A DNA stretch of 64,000 nucleotides from Colias croceus (GCF_905220415.1 NC_059546.1:7440001-7504000), one strand, 5' to 3'; shown: positions 22,215-35,127, counted from the stretch's first letter. The notes: generated by a model from the sequence alone, not told the origin. Numbers and translations: made by a program.

Positions 22215-22400
22215 CATTTATGTATATAGCCTACGTCACTACCGCCACTAACATAATAATTATTCAGATCATTGCAATGAAACCTCACAACTCAAAATCG
22301 GTCCAACGGTTTATACTGCAGGGCGTGTCAAAGAAATATTATACATACATCCATAAACTCGAAAAACATAACCCTCTTTTTTGCGTAGTCGGGGAAAAAT
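22215..22400 (+). mobile_element. Worn LINE/Helitron-type repeat fragment
   Basis: The segment contains 'ctcaaaatcggtccaacggt' followed by 'atacatacatccataaactc'. These words recur in many moth repeats that end in (ACAT)n-type sequence. Ends are not definable. Confidence 0.4.
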
Positions 22401-22659
22401 TTGGGAAATTTTTCAATATCTGGCAACATTACACGCACACAGAAGCAACGTGTACGTACAGTGCAGCGGCGAAATGACAGCACACATAGCTTTATTGAAA
22501 ATGACAATAAATTATTCGGTTTAGTTCGGCAACGCTCCATCTGTCTTTTATTTTGTAATCTAAGCATGGACCCAACAGCTTGATAAAACGCCGTAAAAAG
22601 AAGAGACGGCTGTATTCTTCCAAACGTAGAAAGTTTTTTAAAATAAGATGTCACTTTTT

Positions 22660-25600
22660 ATAATATGAAAAAAGATCTGAACTACAATATATAAAAAATC
22701 TAAAAGGTCCTTTATCTTAACATCCACATTGATTGAGGTAAAAATTGTTTCACCATTTTGAGTTATGTATTTTTATCGTCACACTAAATACTTTGACTAT
22801 ATCCGTTTAAAAAGAATTAGAATCTATTTTTACTCAGTATATTTACCTAATTTGTTTTAACAAAAAGCATTTCGTAATAAAAGTTAACACCAAGAACTTT
22901 GGACCCTTTGTTTTAAGGTTTCATTTTTATGCCTCTCATTTCCTTGAGTTAATCTGTCCATTCTCTATTGTCAAATAGCATGCAACGCTGACTTATCATT
23001 TGGCTAAAATCGTGGGATTTTGTATCTCATTATCTTACTTGAGGAATTCAAAGGCCGTGCCCAACTGCATTTAGTTGAAGGACAATTCGACGACTGCATA
23101 GAAACTTGTTTACGTCACATCGATCTTATATGCTCTGTGTTTTGGGCACGAACTGCTGTGGATGACAAATTGGAGAATTAGCTTAAAATCACGACAGACA
23201 TATAGGTACGTAGAATTATAGCTTTTATTGCATTGTTATAGAGATGTATTTCGATGAGTTGTTTTTGGAGTGCATTCCTTGTGCGTTTGATAATTATCTC
23301 ATTTCTTAACGTTTTTGTCCTATCAGTGTTTGAAAAGATAGAGAGAAAGAAAAGTTTTGTCGTAATAAAAAGTTATGTTTATTCCACGTCTTTTTATTTG
23401 TGATATAGACTACCTTAGCTGCGCCAAAATATGACTTAGCTGTATTCATTTCTTGAAAAAGACTTGAATTCAGTTTCGTAGTAGTTTATTTTTAACTTGA
23501 GTACATTTATACTCTGTAGTCTGTACTAATCAATATGATTTCAAGAACTATTATGTGTACCTACGTATTTATAGGAATATTACAAGGTTTCGTCTATAAG
23601 CTTAAATAGGGTTGGCAATAGCGGGCTGATATGGATAAGTATAATTGAGATGTGGACGTTAATTGTCATAAAAATACGATACACAAATACATAACATGGT
23701 CCGAGAACCGCAATTATAGCTGTTTATTTATATCAGTCCGTGTTTCATATCTTGTTTTTATTTTTGGTTAAAATGTGGTAACCCTAAAGCCAAGCCATAT
23801 AACAACGGCAGATGTGCAGCGACAGCTGACCGATTTCGAAACAGGTATGTCTTCAAAAATAAACAAACTAAAAGGCTTAGTAAAAATAATAATATAAGAA
23901 CACCCATCGATTTTGTTCGTATGTCTGATCACATTAATGAAGGATAAAAACACGACTAAAGAAACATCTAATTCTTTAGGTGTTTTTAATAGAGACCAAA
24001 CGACCTTCTACTTTAAGAATGTTAAAATTATTATAAAAGCTTCTGTGATATAGGCATATAGCATAAACATTAAACATTAAAGGCAATTAATTATTATTCG
24101 TAGATATAATCGTACCCGTTTTCTTAATGACAATGTTGTGTATAAAAGCAAAGCGTTGATTAAACAATTTTAGTAAAACATAAACTTCTTTAATTGTCAA
24201 TTAATTACTGTTTTTTTGATTTAATATATCTATGTTATAATTCGTAGAATACGCTAATTCATTTTTTAATTTTTATTCCTCGTATATGTTGTATTTAATA
24301 TAAAGTATCTAATACTGTATATATGTGCCTGAAGAGCATCTGATAGTTTTACCAATTCAAAATTAATTCAGCTGAATAATAATAAGCTTATGAATTTTAA
24401 CACTCACGACTTTTGCTATCGGATTGCGCTTACACTATAATAGTTACATTAGTGAATAGTTTTAGTTGAATAGGACACTACGGAATAAATGCAGGGTGAG
24501 GAAGACATTCAAATTCTATTGTATTATGGTAACATATTTTCAAAGGCAGGAAGAAGCGGAATGTAAGTATGGCTGTTGGTGTTCGATGGACCGCGAGACG
24601 AATTGAAAAATATACAAAGTAAGAAGAAATATTAATCTAAAACTTTAATATTCGATACAACAAAAACAAGGATAATCGTTATTGACATCATCTTCACTCA
24701 TCAGCACATTTTTCTTTCGCTGTAGGGACGAAAGCCTTCTGTTACGTTTGTAAAGTGTGGGGTGGCATATGTCACATGTCGTCGAACCTTTTGGCACGTG
24801 GTCTATTGGTTTACTTCATGCATCGAACTGCACGTGTAAGATTATTATTAATAAGATAACCTGTAAATTAATTAAATACAAGGCCTGCTACATCTTATTT
24901 TATGCGATAGCTGAGAGACAATTTATGAGATCTTTCCTTATTTAATTTTTTCTTAGAACGACGACTACATTTCTATCACAAAATTGAGGCTCATAAATAT
25001 GCAATTTGCTGTTTCGTATTCAGAAAAATGGATACAGATAGTGATGCAAATGTTATAGATATACTGCACGTCTATCAAGACATTACTCAAGATTGTTTTA
25101 TCACGTTCAAAAACCATCAAGGGGTAGAAAGCTTTTCAGATAAATACCGGTTAGAACTCGTTAACGGCTATCTATTCTAGTTCACAAATGTCCATTAGAC
25201 AGGACTATTATTAATGCAAACTGTACTTAGTTTTGAATCATTCATTGAGATTGCAATGAATTGCAGGTTGCATGTGTCTATTCGTGACTCGGCCCAGTAA
25301 TGAGGTGTTCGTTTGTATATCATATCATTTAAACCGTTATTTGAATTAAAACTGTGTTGATTACATTACCAGTGTTTTAACTTTTAATGAACTATAGCCG
25401 ATTCTAGCCGCTCGCCCCGACAGCTCTCGATATAAAAACATTCTTTTGTTACTCCGAACTATGTAACTAGTCGTATTAGCTTCGATTAATAGCTCGCTGA
25501 TTTTTCTTAACTACTGTTTTCAAAACAGAAGCACTCCTTTCACTGTTTTTCCGATGAAAAATTAATGATTAGCGATCACATTATGGCCTGTATTGTGTCA

Positions 25601-27197
25601 GACTTACACGGCACGGGTGAAAGCAAAGGCTATATCTTTAATTCTAAAGTACCTATGTATTAAGTATGACAAATTTACCATTATTCGCGCAATCAATATA
25701 ACATAAAGTAGAATTATACCCATGTATATATCATCACTAGTCATCATATTATGATTGTATAATCTTTATTTACTTAAGCTTTTGTTGAAATCGATACTTT
25801 CCAATATAACCGCGTAAGGAAGGTCTTGAAAGAAAAAGTTGCTTTCTGATTGATGAAAAGGTTATTTTTAACCATGTTACCAAATCACTCATAAGCCTAA
25901 TTAATGTAATATCTAATCTTTGTACTGACCTGTACATAAAAATAGAAAAGAACAATCTTTTCTTCTTCATTAAATTCTAGTAGTTGTCGGAAGGGAAATG
26001 AGATAGTATGAGACGAATATTGCCAATTTAGTAGTTTTAATATCATTACACATTGATAGTATATAGTAGTAGACATATTTAAAAATTATAATTTATGACC
26101 ATTCATTCTACTTGAAATTTGATGTTTCAATCCTAGAATAGTTTATAATAATAAACATTTTTGTTGCGTCAACCCGTTTGCTATTAGCCCACCTATTTTT
26201 GCCACTAAACGACTACTAAATGACTACTAGATGAACACTTAACTATTTGAGTGCAATCCCAAAAGACGATTCACATCAAATTTATAGCACGAATATCACA
26301 TTACTTACGTAACATAACGCGTAACATGCCATTACACGCTAAAGTTCAGTTATTGTAAACTTTAAACTCTGTGCTAACAATACTAATATTAAGAATAAAA
26401 TATCTGACCTTAAAATAGTAGATAGTTGATATCCTTAGCCCGGAGCGAGGACATGCGTGCAGTGCTTTAGTGCATGTGACATTTTGTAACGACCTCTTTA
26501 ATCTCAACAAATCGATTTAATTCAGTGACAGGTTTTACATCTTCAATTTATATCCCTGAAGTTAATACGTGGACAAGTAATTACAGAATGGGACTCGGCC
26601 GTGTTTCAAATTTTAGTAATGAAGGTAGTTACTAATAAAATAATTATTTTGTGCTTATGTTAACCGAAACAAGTGAGGGTAGCAAACATTTCGTGACATT
26701 CATAGACACATTAGGTTTTTTAGAAAATTGCATGTACTTTTTACGGTTTTATATATTCGTAGAAATTAACAGCGTTTTTTTATAGTTTAAATATATTAGG
26801 TATGTTGAGTGTGTGTAATAGTAAATGCTGCTAGTAGTACTGGAAATGTAAGTTTCATATTTGCCAGTACCTATATTTTTTCTATCAATAAAAATGGATG
26901 GGTTTCAAAGGCACTTTCGACCTTTTATTTTTATTATTGAACTATAATGATGCCTTTTACCGCTATTATAATTAAGGCTTTTGTAAAACAGCTGTATAAG
27001 ATAAAGATGAAGTCATACGGGTTCGGCGTAGCTGGCTCTCGTGACTCTTTTGTCCTTGCTTCGTGATCTAATTCAACTGTCAAATTGCTTTAGATGTTTG
27101 ACATATGATTTGAATGCAAAACAACGTGGTGTTTAGTGGAATTAAAAGACAATCCTTTTGTTATTGGAGGAATTGTGTCACTTGATATAAAATCACA
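22660..27197 (+). other. Intron sequence, no supported feature
   Basis: About 4.5 kb of mostly AT-rich sequence. The open frames here (for example near 23768, 24757 and 25770) are short, biased and without splice context. No exon or clear repeat could be supported. Confidence 0.35.
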
Positions 27198-27615
27198 TCT
27201 ATATATATAAAACTCAAAGGTTACTGATATAGTGATCTATCAACGCACAGCCCAAACCACTGGACGTATCGGGCTGAAATTTGGCATGCAGGTAGGTATC
27301 CCCTAAGAAAGGATTTGGATCAATTCTACCCCCAAGGGGATTAAATAAGGGATGAAAGTTTGTATGAAACTATGTCAATTTTATACCGATCGGTCTTAGA
27401 CTTTGCATGCATAAAGCTACTATGACGTAGGCATTCCCTAAGTAAGGATTTTGTCAAATTCCACCTCTAAGGGGATAAAATATGTGATTAAAGTTTTGTA
27501 GTTTTGTAGGCCCTAAGTTTTTACATACGCTAAAAAAATGTACCAAAGCCGCAAAAAATATACCTAATTAATATTAATACTTCTTAACGCGAGCGAAGCC
27601 GCGGGTAAAAGCTAG
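27198..27615 (+). mobile_element. Small non-autonomous Helitron, both ends visible
   Basis: The 5' end is TC (TCTATATATATAAAA). The 3' end has GCGAGCGAAGCCGCGGG, then TAAAAG and CTAG. It is flanked by A on the left and T on the right, the expected insertion between A and T. The 418-bp inside holds paired repeats ('aaggattttgtcaaattc' and 'ggggatnaaata' types). There is no coding capacity. Confidence 0.8.
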
Positions 27616-28957
27616 TTTATTAATATAAGTGATGATGACAAAATTTTACAATTGGAAAGTTTACCTACTATTAGAAAAATCCATACATTTTTTTTATATT
27701 TTTTATTTAAGGTTAGTAGTTTATACTGAGAATTCGTAGTAAGTACCTAGCTGAAGTCATAATTTATTTATTTTATATTTATAATATTATAATGATTCCG
27801 TAAAGCTTCCCTTATTTATAAACATTATTTACACAACGCTGTCCTTATAAAATATAGTCCAGCTAATTATCTATAGATTGAATTGATTCTAAATAACTGT
27901 ATCGTAGCTGCTATAAAACAATTAAATTAGCAGGAATTTATAGGTTGTTTACATTTCCACTTCAATAGAACCTACCTATGAACCGTGGGACTATTTTACA
28001 TTTTATAGGGCTTAATTTTACGATTGTGGAGGCTGTAACGGTTTATGGGTCTAATAGTAGAAATAGCTACAGATCCAAACCTTATTATAATACCTGAATC
28101 TATTATGTACTTGACTTGATTAGTTGTTACTGCTTTTGTACTGTGTCTGAAATGATTGAATCTATTACTGTATTATAAAGCTTAGAAGCTATGGCTTGAT
28201 TGGTTTAAAATAATATTATCATCTTGAATTCGAAAAATAGCATTTAAGATTGTTGAAATTGCACCGAGCTTCCATGTAGTTTAAACTTAGTTTAAATGAT
28301 AATAAATCAGCATAACGTACTATTGCATACACAAATATTATAGTAGGTACCCAAAAAATAGGTTTCACATTTGAATGGCTATTTACTTAACTGTATTTTT
28401 TAAATAACAGTTGTCACAGAAACAGAATACGTACAAAATATGTCAATGCAAGAAATATAATTGGTCGCACAGGGCTTTCGATAACCGGTCCGTCTAGCGT
28501 GATGGACGATGATTACTGGGATTTGAACTCCCATCTCTTTTCCACTCATGCAATATGCATCTTGCCATCACTATCTTTGATTGGTACGTCAACCTGTCTC
28601 GGTGTTTGTACGAGCCATGATGGCACGCCAATTTACTAGTTCGTGGGTATGTCGGCCTTACTCATCACCTTTTTTATTTTAACGAGTTTGAAAGGATATT
28701 TGAAAGGGAATTTGAGAAATGTGAGGTAATTTTAAATGCAAAGGTTGAATTTAAATGGCGGAATAGTGGGTATGTACTTACAGTACTATTTAGATTTATA
28801 CGAGTGAGCGGAAACTCATCAGTTTAATTATTATTGGTATTCCATATAGCATCAGGTATCACTGAGTGAAAGTCGAATAAAAATTGGATTCAGATATAGG
28901 TATAAAGCCTTTACAAAAAGCCAATAGGAAAACTAGTAATAAACAGTCTTATATTGT
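27616..28957 (+). other. Intron sequence with one possible tRNA-like B box
   Basis: Mostly anonymous. On the minus strand near 28527-28540 GAGTTCAAATCCC matches a pol III B box and may mark an old SINE (about 28440-28620), but no convincing A box or tail is seen. Confidence 0.3.
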
Positions 28958-29331
28958 GCATGTAGATTTCTTACTTTTTTTTTGACTACCGGAGATGAAC
29001 ACTTCGTTACCAAATCTCTACTGCGAGCTACTTTGACATAATCGAAGGACAGGTCGTAGTAGTGCTGTGTACTTGTTTGGAGTATACAGTAGAGATGGCG
29101 GCGGAAGAGCCCTATACTGGGCCAACGGCGGCGCTCACATCTTGATATAGTTAGATGACAACCTTGGTGTCCGGTGGCAACCGGCCGTAAAATCCAAGCC
29201 AATCATTTCTCCTCGAATCATGAATACAACCCAGGATAGACCATCCTGGCGCATGAATGAGAACGAGGAGAGCCGACCCCAAATAAAGGGATAAGGCAAA
29301 GGAAGAAGAAGAAGCATGTAGATTTTTTACT
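28958..29331 (+). mobile_element. 5'-truncated LINE with 18-bp target duplication
   Basis: GCATGTAGATTTCTTACT (28958-28975) is repeated as GCATGTAGATTTTTTACT at 29314-29331. The 338 bases between end in GGAAGAAGAAGAA, a simple tail, and are clearly more GC-rich than the surroundings. One frame (…RPSWRMNENEESRPQIKG then TAA) may be the end of an ORF or just 3' UTR. Direct repeats plus tail show a target-primed insertion. Confidence 0.8.
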
Positions 29332-29539
29332 ATTATGGCAATATTATAGGTACTTTCTAATCAATCGAATATAACGAATAAAACGATTTATATTTTCAGA
29401 ATATTCAAGAACTAATTACAACTAAGTTTTCATGATTGATGTGTTTTGCAAGCAGTAGTTAGATATTAACAATTTGCAAATATAACGAAATATGACTGTC
29501 AAGTAGAGTCAATTACGAGATAGTATCGCATTACCATCG

Positions 29540-30005
29540 CATATGAGGTGTGTACGGTAAAACCTCATCTATCACGTTGTATTTGCAATCTATTTTCTAA
29601 GCTAAGATACGTATCTCATCTGTCAGGCTATCAAGCGAATACGTGTGAGAATTCCTTACTTTCATGCGTTTCTGTGCGACGCGGTCGAACTTATTGTTTC
29701 GCTCGTCGTTTTTACATCGAATGCCTTAAGACGAAATACAATCGTGTTTGTGCACCTTTTGGGCTACGCCCCTTGGGTGGAGCATAAGAGCGCGCGGGAC
29801 GCTTCACGAAAATCCCCTCGCCATGCCACACAACTGAATAGATGACGGAAACATACGGAACTAACGGAGGTTCAATGAACTTTACTTAAATTCTTATATT
29901 CGCGCGGTTGAAGCCGAGTAGCGATCCGGCAACGTCTTTTCGTTGCCGGACCCATCGGACTAGAAAAACGACCTTTGTTCCTTTGTACGAAGGTCGATTT
30001 TTTAT
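29540..30005. other. GC-rich island with two stable hairpins
   Basis: This patch is far richer in G+C than its surroundings. It contains a perfect hairpin TCCGGCAACG (29925-29934) / CGTTGCCGGA (29941-29950) with a 6-base loop, and a second stem CGACCTT (29969-29975) / AAGGTCG (29990-29996) followed by a T run. The open frames at 29548 and 29645 overlap in different frames, so at most one is real. It could be a foreign insertion, an element's 5' region or an unknown RNA. Confidence 0.4.
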
Positions 30006-30230
30006 TGGTACAAGTCTGGTTACAAAAAGTGAGCTTGCGACTAATTTATTTTATGATGAAATGATTTGTTATTGTTAGAATTGTCGCTACCTATGTAAGT
30101 TATTTGAAAATCTTTGTAAACAAAATTTACAGTTTTTCGTCGTGGGGACTTTACGTACAATTTGATAATAAAAGTACATAATAGACGCTATTTACGTTTG
30201 GTTTTTTTTTACATAATATATATCATATTT

Positions 30231-30974
30231 GGCTAAAATGTACTTTAAGTGCCGTCGAGTTGGTCAACCAAAATTTTTTTGGGCGAAGGTCTATGCCTAA
30301 GTAACTGACCCGTAAAATCTTAACCTGCGGAGATTTATAGTTTTTTAGAAATTAATTATTAAATTTTCATAATTTTTATACAATTTCGAGCAACCATCTT
30401 GACATTTGTTTTTTTTGTTGCGTTTCGTTTTTGCAAATACAACTCTTATACCCATGAATTTTTATTTAATTAATTTACATGTTATTCAATGTTTTTAGCC
30501 AAAATAAAATTGTTTTCATAACAATTTTATAGTTATTTTTATAGCTCACTTGCTTCAGTTTTTAAACTCGATTAACTTTTACTTTTAGTATTCAAATAGG
30601 TAGCGAGGAGCGAAGCGACGAGCGTGTTAGGTTAACTCTTGAACTGCCGCACGAGCCGAGAGAGCGAAGCGAGCGTGCCGCGGTAGCGGCCTGCGAGTGC
30701 CAGAAGCGACTTTAGGGCGATTCCCACTCAAACAAAAAAAAACTACGTAGGTTAAAACGTACGTACGTAGGTAACGAAACGCAACAAAAAAAAAACAAAT
30801 GTCAAGATGGTTACTCGAAATTGTATGAAAAATTATGAAACTTTAATAATTAATTTCTAAAAAACTATAAATATCCGCAGGTTAAGATTTTACGGGTAAG
30901 TTACTTAGGCATAGACCTTTCTCCAAGAAAATTTTGGTTGCCCAACTCAACGGCCCTTAAAGTACATTTTTACC
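30231..30974. mobile_element. Fold-back element, about 200-bp inverted arms, 8-bp target duplication
   Basis: The arms 30231-30429 and 30773-30974 are inverted copies, similar along nearly their full length with a few mismatches. The ends read GGCTAAAATGTACTTTAAG and GGTAAAAATGTACTTTAAG. Exactly flanking them is TCATATTT at 30223-30230 and 30975-30982. The centre includes a GC-rich block (about 30640-30715) that recurs inverted near 62075-62225. An 8-bp duplication is known for hAT, P and Merlin types; long arms also suggest Mutator/fold-back. The type is unresolved. Confidence 0.85.
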
Positions 30975-31170
30975 TCATATTTATTGAAAAAATCAATAAC
31001 AAAAAAATATTATTTACAAATTTGATTTTTTTTTTAATAAATATATCCGACATTTTGATATATTTAATATCAGATATATGATATATAATAAGATAGAATT
31101 TTGACATTTGATATATTATATAATATAACATAACATAACAGATATTTTCGAATGCTGGTTTTGGTACTAT

Positions 31171-31176
31171 TTTATT
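31171..31176 (-). terminator. Possible poly(A) signal of the small minus-strand gene
   Basis: AATAAA on the minus strand, about 45 bases after the TGA at 31221-31223. It fits a short 3' UTR if the gene below is real. Confidence 0.3.
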
Positions 31177-31220
31177 GTTCCAATGTTTATCTTCTTGATA
31201 CGACTTTCATTTTTTCTTCT

Positions 31221-31751
31221 TCACCTTATTCCGTAAATAAATATGTCTCTTGCTCGTCGCGCTTCACTGTTAGAAATAAACATACATACACAAATCAGTA
31301 ATATTTATTGGAAGATGAAATCTCAAAAAATAACTAAAACATTACTTATCTATACCAATAATAAATAAAATTATAAATAAAAATAAAGACGGAGTGCATA
31401 AAATTATAAAATCTTGATTTGTGCGTTGCTCAATTCAGACTTAGTAAACATATTACTCCAAAAAATTAAAATAATATTTATTACTAATTATTACAAGTAA
31501 AAATAACTTTCAAATTTTGATTTATGCGTTTCTCAAATTAGACTTGTAAATATACCTAGTACCTAATCAATATATTGGAAGTTGAAATCTTTGGACTTGT
31601 AGCGGCCGAAAGACATAATAAATATAAATAAGCATGATAAACATCAAAATTACCTATTTGGGTTCAATAACTGTAGTTTTTTCACCTGTCTTCGCAACAT
31701 TTTCTTCCTAATGTTCTCACCATCAATGTTTTGGCCACCAAAATTCACCAT
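31221..31751 (-). CDS. Possible small two-exon gene, basic 47-aa protein
   Basis: Exon 1 (31751-31654) reads MVNFGGQNIDGENIRKKMLR and on to QVKKLQLLNPN, ending at a donor GTAATT. A good acceptor (TTTCTAACAG, ending at 31267) opens exon 2 (31266-31221) in matching phase: SEARRARDIFIYGIR then TGA. Upstream at about 31790-31910 the DNA is GC-rich (GCGCGTAGGCCGGTC on this strand), like a promoter, and AATAAA follows at 31171. The protein is strongly basic with a likely helix and no recognised family. The intron is 387 bases. If the intron is kept, translation stops right after Arg33. It may instead be a piece of a transposon gene. Confidence 0.35.
31400..31560. repeat. Short direct duplication, period about 104 bp
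   Basis: 'tcttgatttgtgcgttgctc' (about 31412) and 'ttttgatttatgcgtttctc' (about 31516) with the following 'aattcagactt...aaatata' are diverged direct copies. They lie in the intron of the possible small gene. Confidence 0.55.
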
Positions 31752-31789
31752 GTTTATGAAAAACTTTAGTATCACTAACACTAAATCAC

Positions 31790-31912
31790 GTATGCGAGTA
31801 GACAACGGCACCGCGCGAAAAAGTTGTACAGGACTGCTCTCTAAGACGCGTTAGCGTCGACTAACAGGAGGCAGAACGGCTGAAGCGACCGGCCTACGCG
31901 CAATTTTGTGCT
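31790..31912 (-). promoter_or_regulatory. GC-rich probable promoter/5' UTR on the minus strand
   Basis: The run from 31912 down to 31790 is rich in CpG (GACGCTAACGCGTC, GCGCGGTGCCG) in otherwise AT-rich DNA and lies directly upstream of the ATG at 31751. No TATA box is seen. This supports a transcription start but could also be part of an element. Confidence 0.35.
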
Positions 31913-33564
31913 AATAATTTATAAATATAATTTTTTAAAATTACTGATGTATTAAATGTAAAATCTAATCCCGCACGTCTCTCAAGAATTGAATGGAAGT
32001 GGATGTGGATAAAGTTTCATTGATATTACTTTACTATTGTCCAAATGAAATTGATTGACCGTTTAATTTTTAGGAAACTTCACAACGTTTTTCTATCGAG
32101 GCAAATTCTTTCAATCGTGTTTCGGTTCCCGCACGTCACTAGACAAACTCTTTAATTAAATAAATCCATAAATAAAAAAAATCAAATTGGTAGTTTTTGA
32201 AGAAAAAAATTAATTCTCCGTGAGCTCGAAACGTCTGTTTTGGGTCTCATTTCACCTTAATTAGGACTCCAATTACCGCTCTCCCGTACAAGGAGCATAG
32301 GGCTTTATGAAGCCTAGTTAACTTTGCTTTAATTGGATTTAGAAGCAGCCAGCAGAATCATTAATGTCGGTGATTTTACGCAAGCGTAATCTTGATTATT
32401 TTTACGCTGTCTTTATAGAGGACTGCTTGCGCATTTATTGTTAATTATGTTAGACGATGGTTGAATGAAATAGAGATAAACGTGTAATGGGCTATAGATT
32501 GTTTGTTACTCGGGTTAGTCGGTTTGCGAGTCTTGTTAAATGGAACTTTACGTTACGTACATACAAGTATTAATTGTAATTTGTAGGTATGTATATGTAC
32601 ATAAAACTATAAAAATTTACCTAAGTAAATTTTCCTGTTTACACGTGACAATGAGGTTTGTACATTTTATGCTTTTAATTTTATATTTTAAAAGGGAGTG
32701 ATTAATACACACATTAAACTAGTATTACTACAACAAAAGAAAACACTAAGAAAATCATGACTTTACCAATTACCTATAACTACTCTGACATTTGAAGACT
32801 GAAATGTCTTGAAAATAGGTCAAATTATACAAGGGCCTGTTGCAAGCGCTGTAACTAATATGATTATTAAAATGAAATATAATGTAGAAATTGCCTTAAA
32901 ACTTAATTAGGCTAAAGTATTACACTGCAGCGATCGCTTGTTAATATTGGGTATTATTATGTTCATAAAATATGAATTAAATCGAATGAAACTCTTGTCG
33001 CATGATGTGCATTTGTTTTCAATACATTTGTCGTTAATAACATTAGGTATAATGTATAAATGTATCTATGGTAATTGGTAAACTATTTACTTGTTACCGT
33101 ATTATTAAATGTACCAACTACCAACATAAGAACTCTGGATTGAATGAAGTTCACATAAGAATTTCATAGGAACTTTCAAACATAATTTCCATTCATCTGG
33201 CAACATAGTTACTAACTTTACTACTATCGATAGGTGGATACATTCATTAAATAAGATGTGTTAATTAGTGTTGTTAAGTTATACCTAAGAAATAAACTAG
33301 CGATCCTTGCATTGGATGATTCAATTTCATTCAGAGTAATAATTATTAACTATACACATAAAATTGCAAACGATACTGAAAGAACCGGCTACATGAAGCT
33401 TTGAGTTAGTCATTCAGTTAATAACTTTATTTTGTAACAACTGCATACATAAAACATTATGCATAGATATAACATAAATATTAGATGAGTTTTACGTCTT
33501 ATGAAGCCATAATTTTTACATAATTCAAGGCAAATTTTGCAACGTTATCATCAGGTGTGCCTTA
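31913..33564 (+). other. Intron sequence, possible conserved noncoding stretch
   Basis: No coding exon. About 32215-32420 has balanced base composition with homeodomain-type words (TTAATTAGG, CCAATTA, TTAATTGG-like) and lacks repeat features, as an enhancer might. This is a weak inference from composition alone. Confidence 0.3.
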
Positions 33565-34065
33565 TATGGGTGATTATACAAAAATGGGGTAACTTTTAAG
33601 GATATTTTGTTTACTATATTTTTTTATATCAGATTATTACAAATTAGGGTGTATATGATAGCTAATCTAATGAATATATTGTTCCAAATCGGGCCAGCCA
33701 CTTTTTTAAGTAGATTGTGAGATATTTTAAATTTTCTGGATTTGGCCTCCAGGGGACTGACGAGGCTAACATAGTACTGATAAAAAACACAATTTTGTAA
33801 TATTCTTAAAGAAATTCAATGAAAATTACTACAAATCTCTCAGTTTTAATAATGGCACATGTCTTTTAAGTATTAAAATCACTTAGTTTCATTTTAAAAT
33901 GATAATTAATAATATATTGTGATACTGGGAAAAAATAATGTCTCAATTTTCAAAACAGCCTTCTGACATTTAACGCAACGTGAATTTTCTTACTCTCTTA
34001 CTTAACTTACTACTTTGACTTAGTTTTACTTAATATTTCAAGTAATTCACAAACAATAGAAACAA

Positions 34066-34487
34066 AAAAAACGGCCAAGTGCGAGTTGGACTCCTAACAA
34101 ACCTATTTTTTATTATGTTTTTAACTTAAAATTTACACTTTTAGCTATTTTTCCTTTATCTGTGTTATAAGACGTTGCTTTTTACCATATTTTAAGTCTG
34201 TATACACGGCAAGCATCCTGTGTATTTTTTTATTCCCTTGTGAATATTTAATTTTGCGGAAATTTGCAGTATTAACGGATGTAGGTATCTTTTAATTGCG
34301 TTGCGTTATAAGTTTGATTTTTTTACAGCCCCAAGGGTTCTTAATCTTGAGTATTCAATATAAATTTCAAATTGATACCTCCATGCGCTTCAAAAAAACG
34401 TCTTAACAGACAAACGGACAACAAAGTGATCCTATAAGGGTTCTGTTTTTTCCTTTTGTGGTTCGGAGCCCTAAAAATTTAAAATTA
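34066..34487 (+). mobile_element. Nested dispersed repeat, longer copy
   Basis: It starts 'aaaaaacggccaagtgcgag' and ends 'ggttcggagccctaaaaat'. It is the same family as 4567-4850, lying inside the 33565-35712 element. There is no coding frame. Confidence 0.65.
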
Positions 34488-35127
34488 TTTATGTGAAAAG
34501 TAGATACTAATTTTCATAAAATTAAAAACCAAAGGCTTGAATGAAAGTCTCATCTGAGTTTTCATAAGAGCCTTTTGACATTTTTATAATGTTATTATAT
34601 TAATTAACTTTTAACTTATTTTGAGGTAATTTTACTTCACAATATTATACGTATACGTATTTATCTAATAAATATAACAAGCTATATGCCCTGAAAGCAT
34701 CAAAATCAATACTAAAAATAAAATAAGATCTTTTAAATAAAATTATTAGTAGTTTGTTTCAATAGCTCTTTTCTTTGCTACTCTTTTTTAAATGTTTCTT
34801 CCCTAGTCAAATTCAGTTTCTTTTAGCTTGGCGCATGATGTTTTAAACTGAAATATCAAATAGAAATGCTTATACCAATAGCAATCAAGATAAAAGTTCT
34901 CAAAAACGATAGAATCATCAGTACTATGGGGTCGCGTCAGTCCACTGACGCGATATCTGACATAGGACTGATGCCAGCGGATTGATAAAAAGGGACTTAA
35001 TATGAGATTACAGTCATAAATTATGTTTTTTTGCCATATTTCTAATATCAACAAACTATATTTTTACAAATCATAGTTAACCATGTATTAATGAAAATAA
35101 AAATCAGATTAACAATAAAATAACGAC

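Noticed and set aside
22328..22654. 108-codon frame on the minus strand
   Set aside because: It overlaps two plus-strand frames and a worn repeat. It has no domain and no splice context.
28440..28620. tRNA or SINE with B box GTTCAAATCC
   Set aside because: Only the B box is convincing. No A box at proper spacing, no tail, no target duplication.
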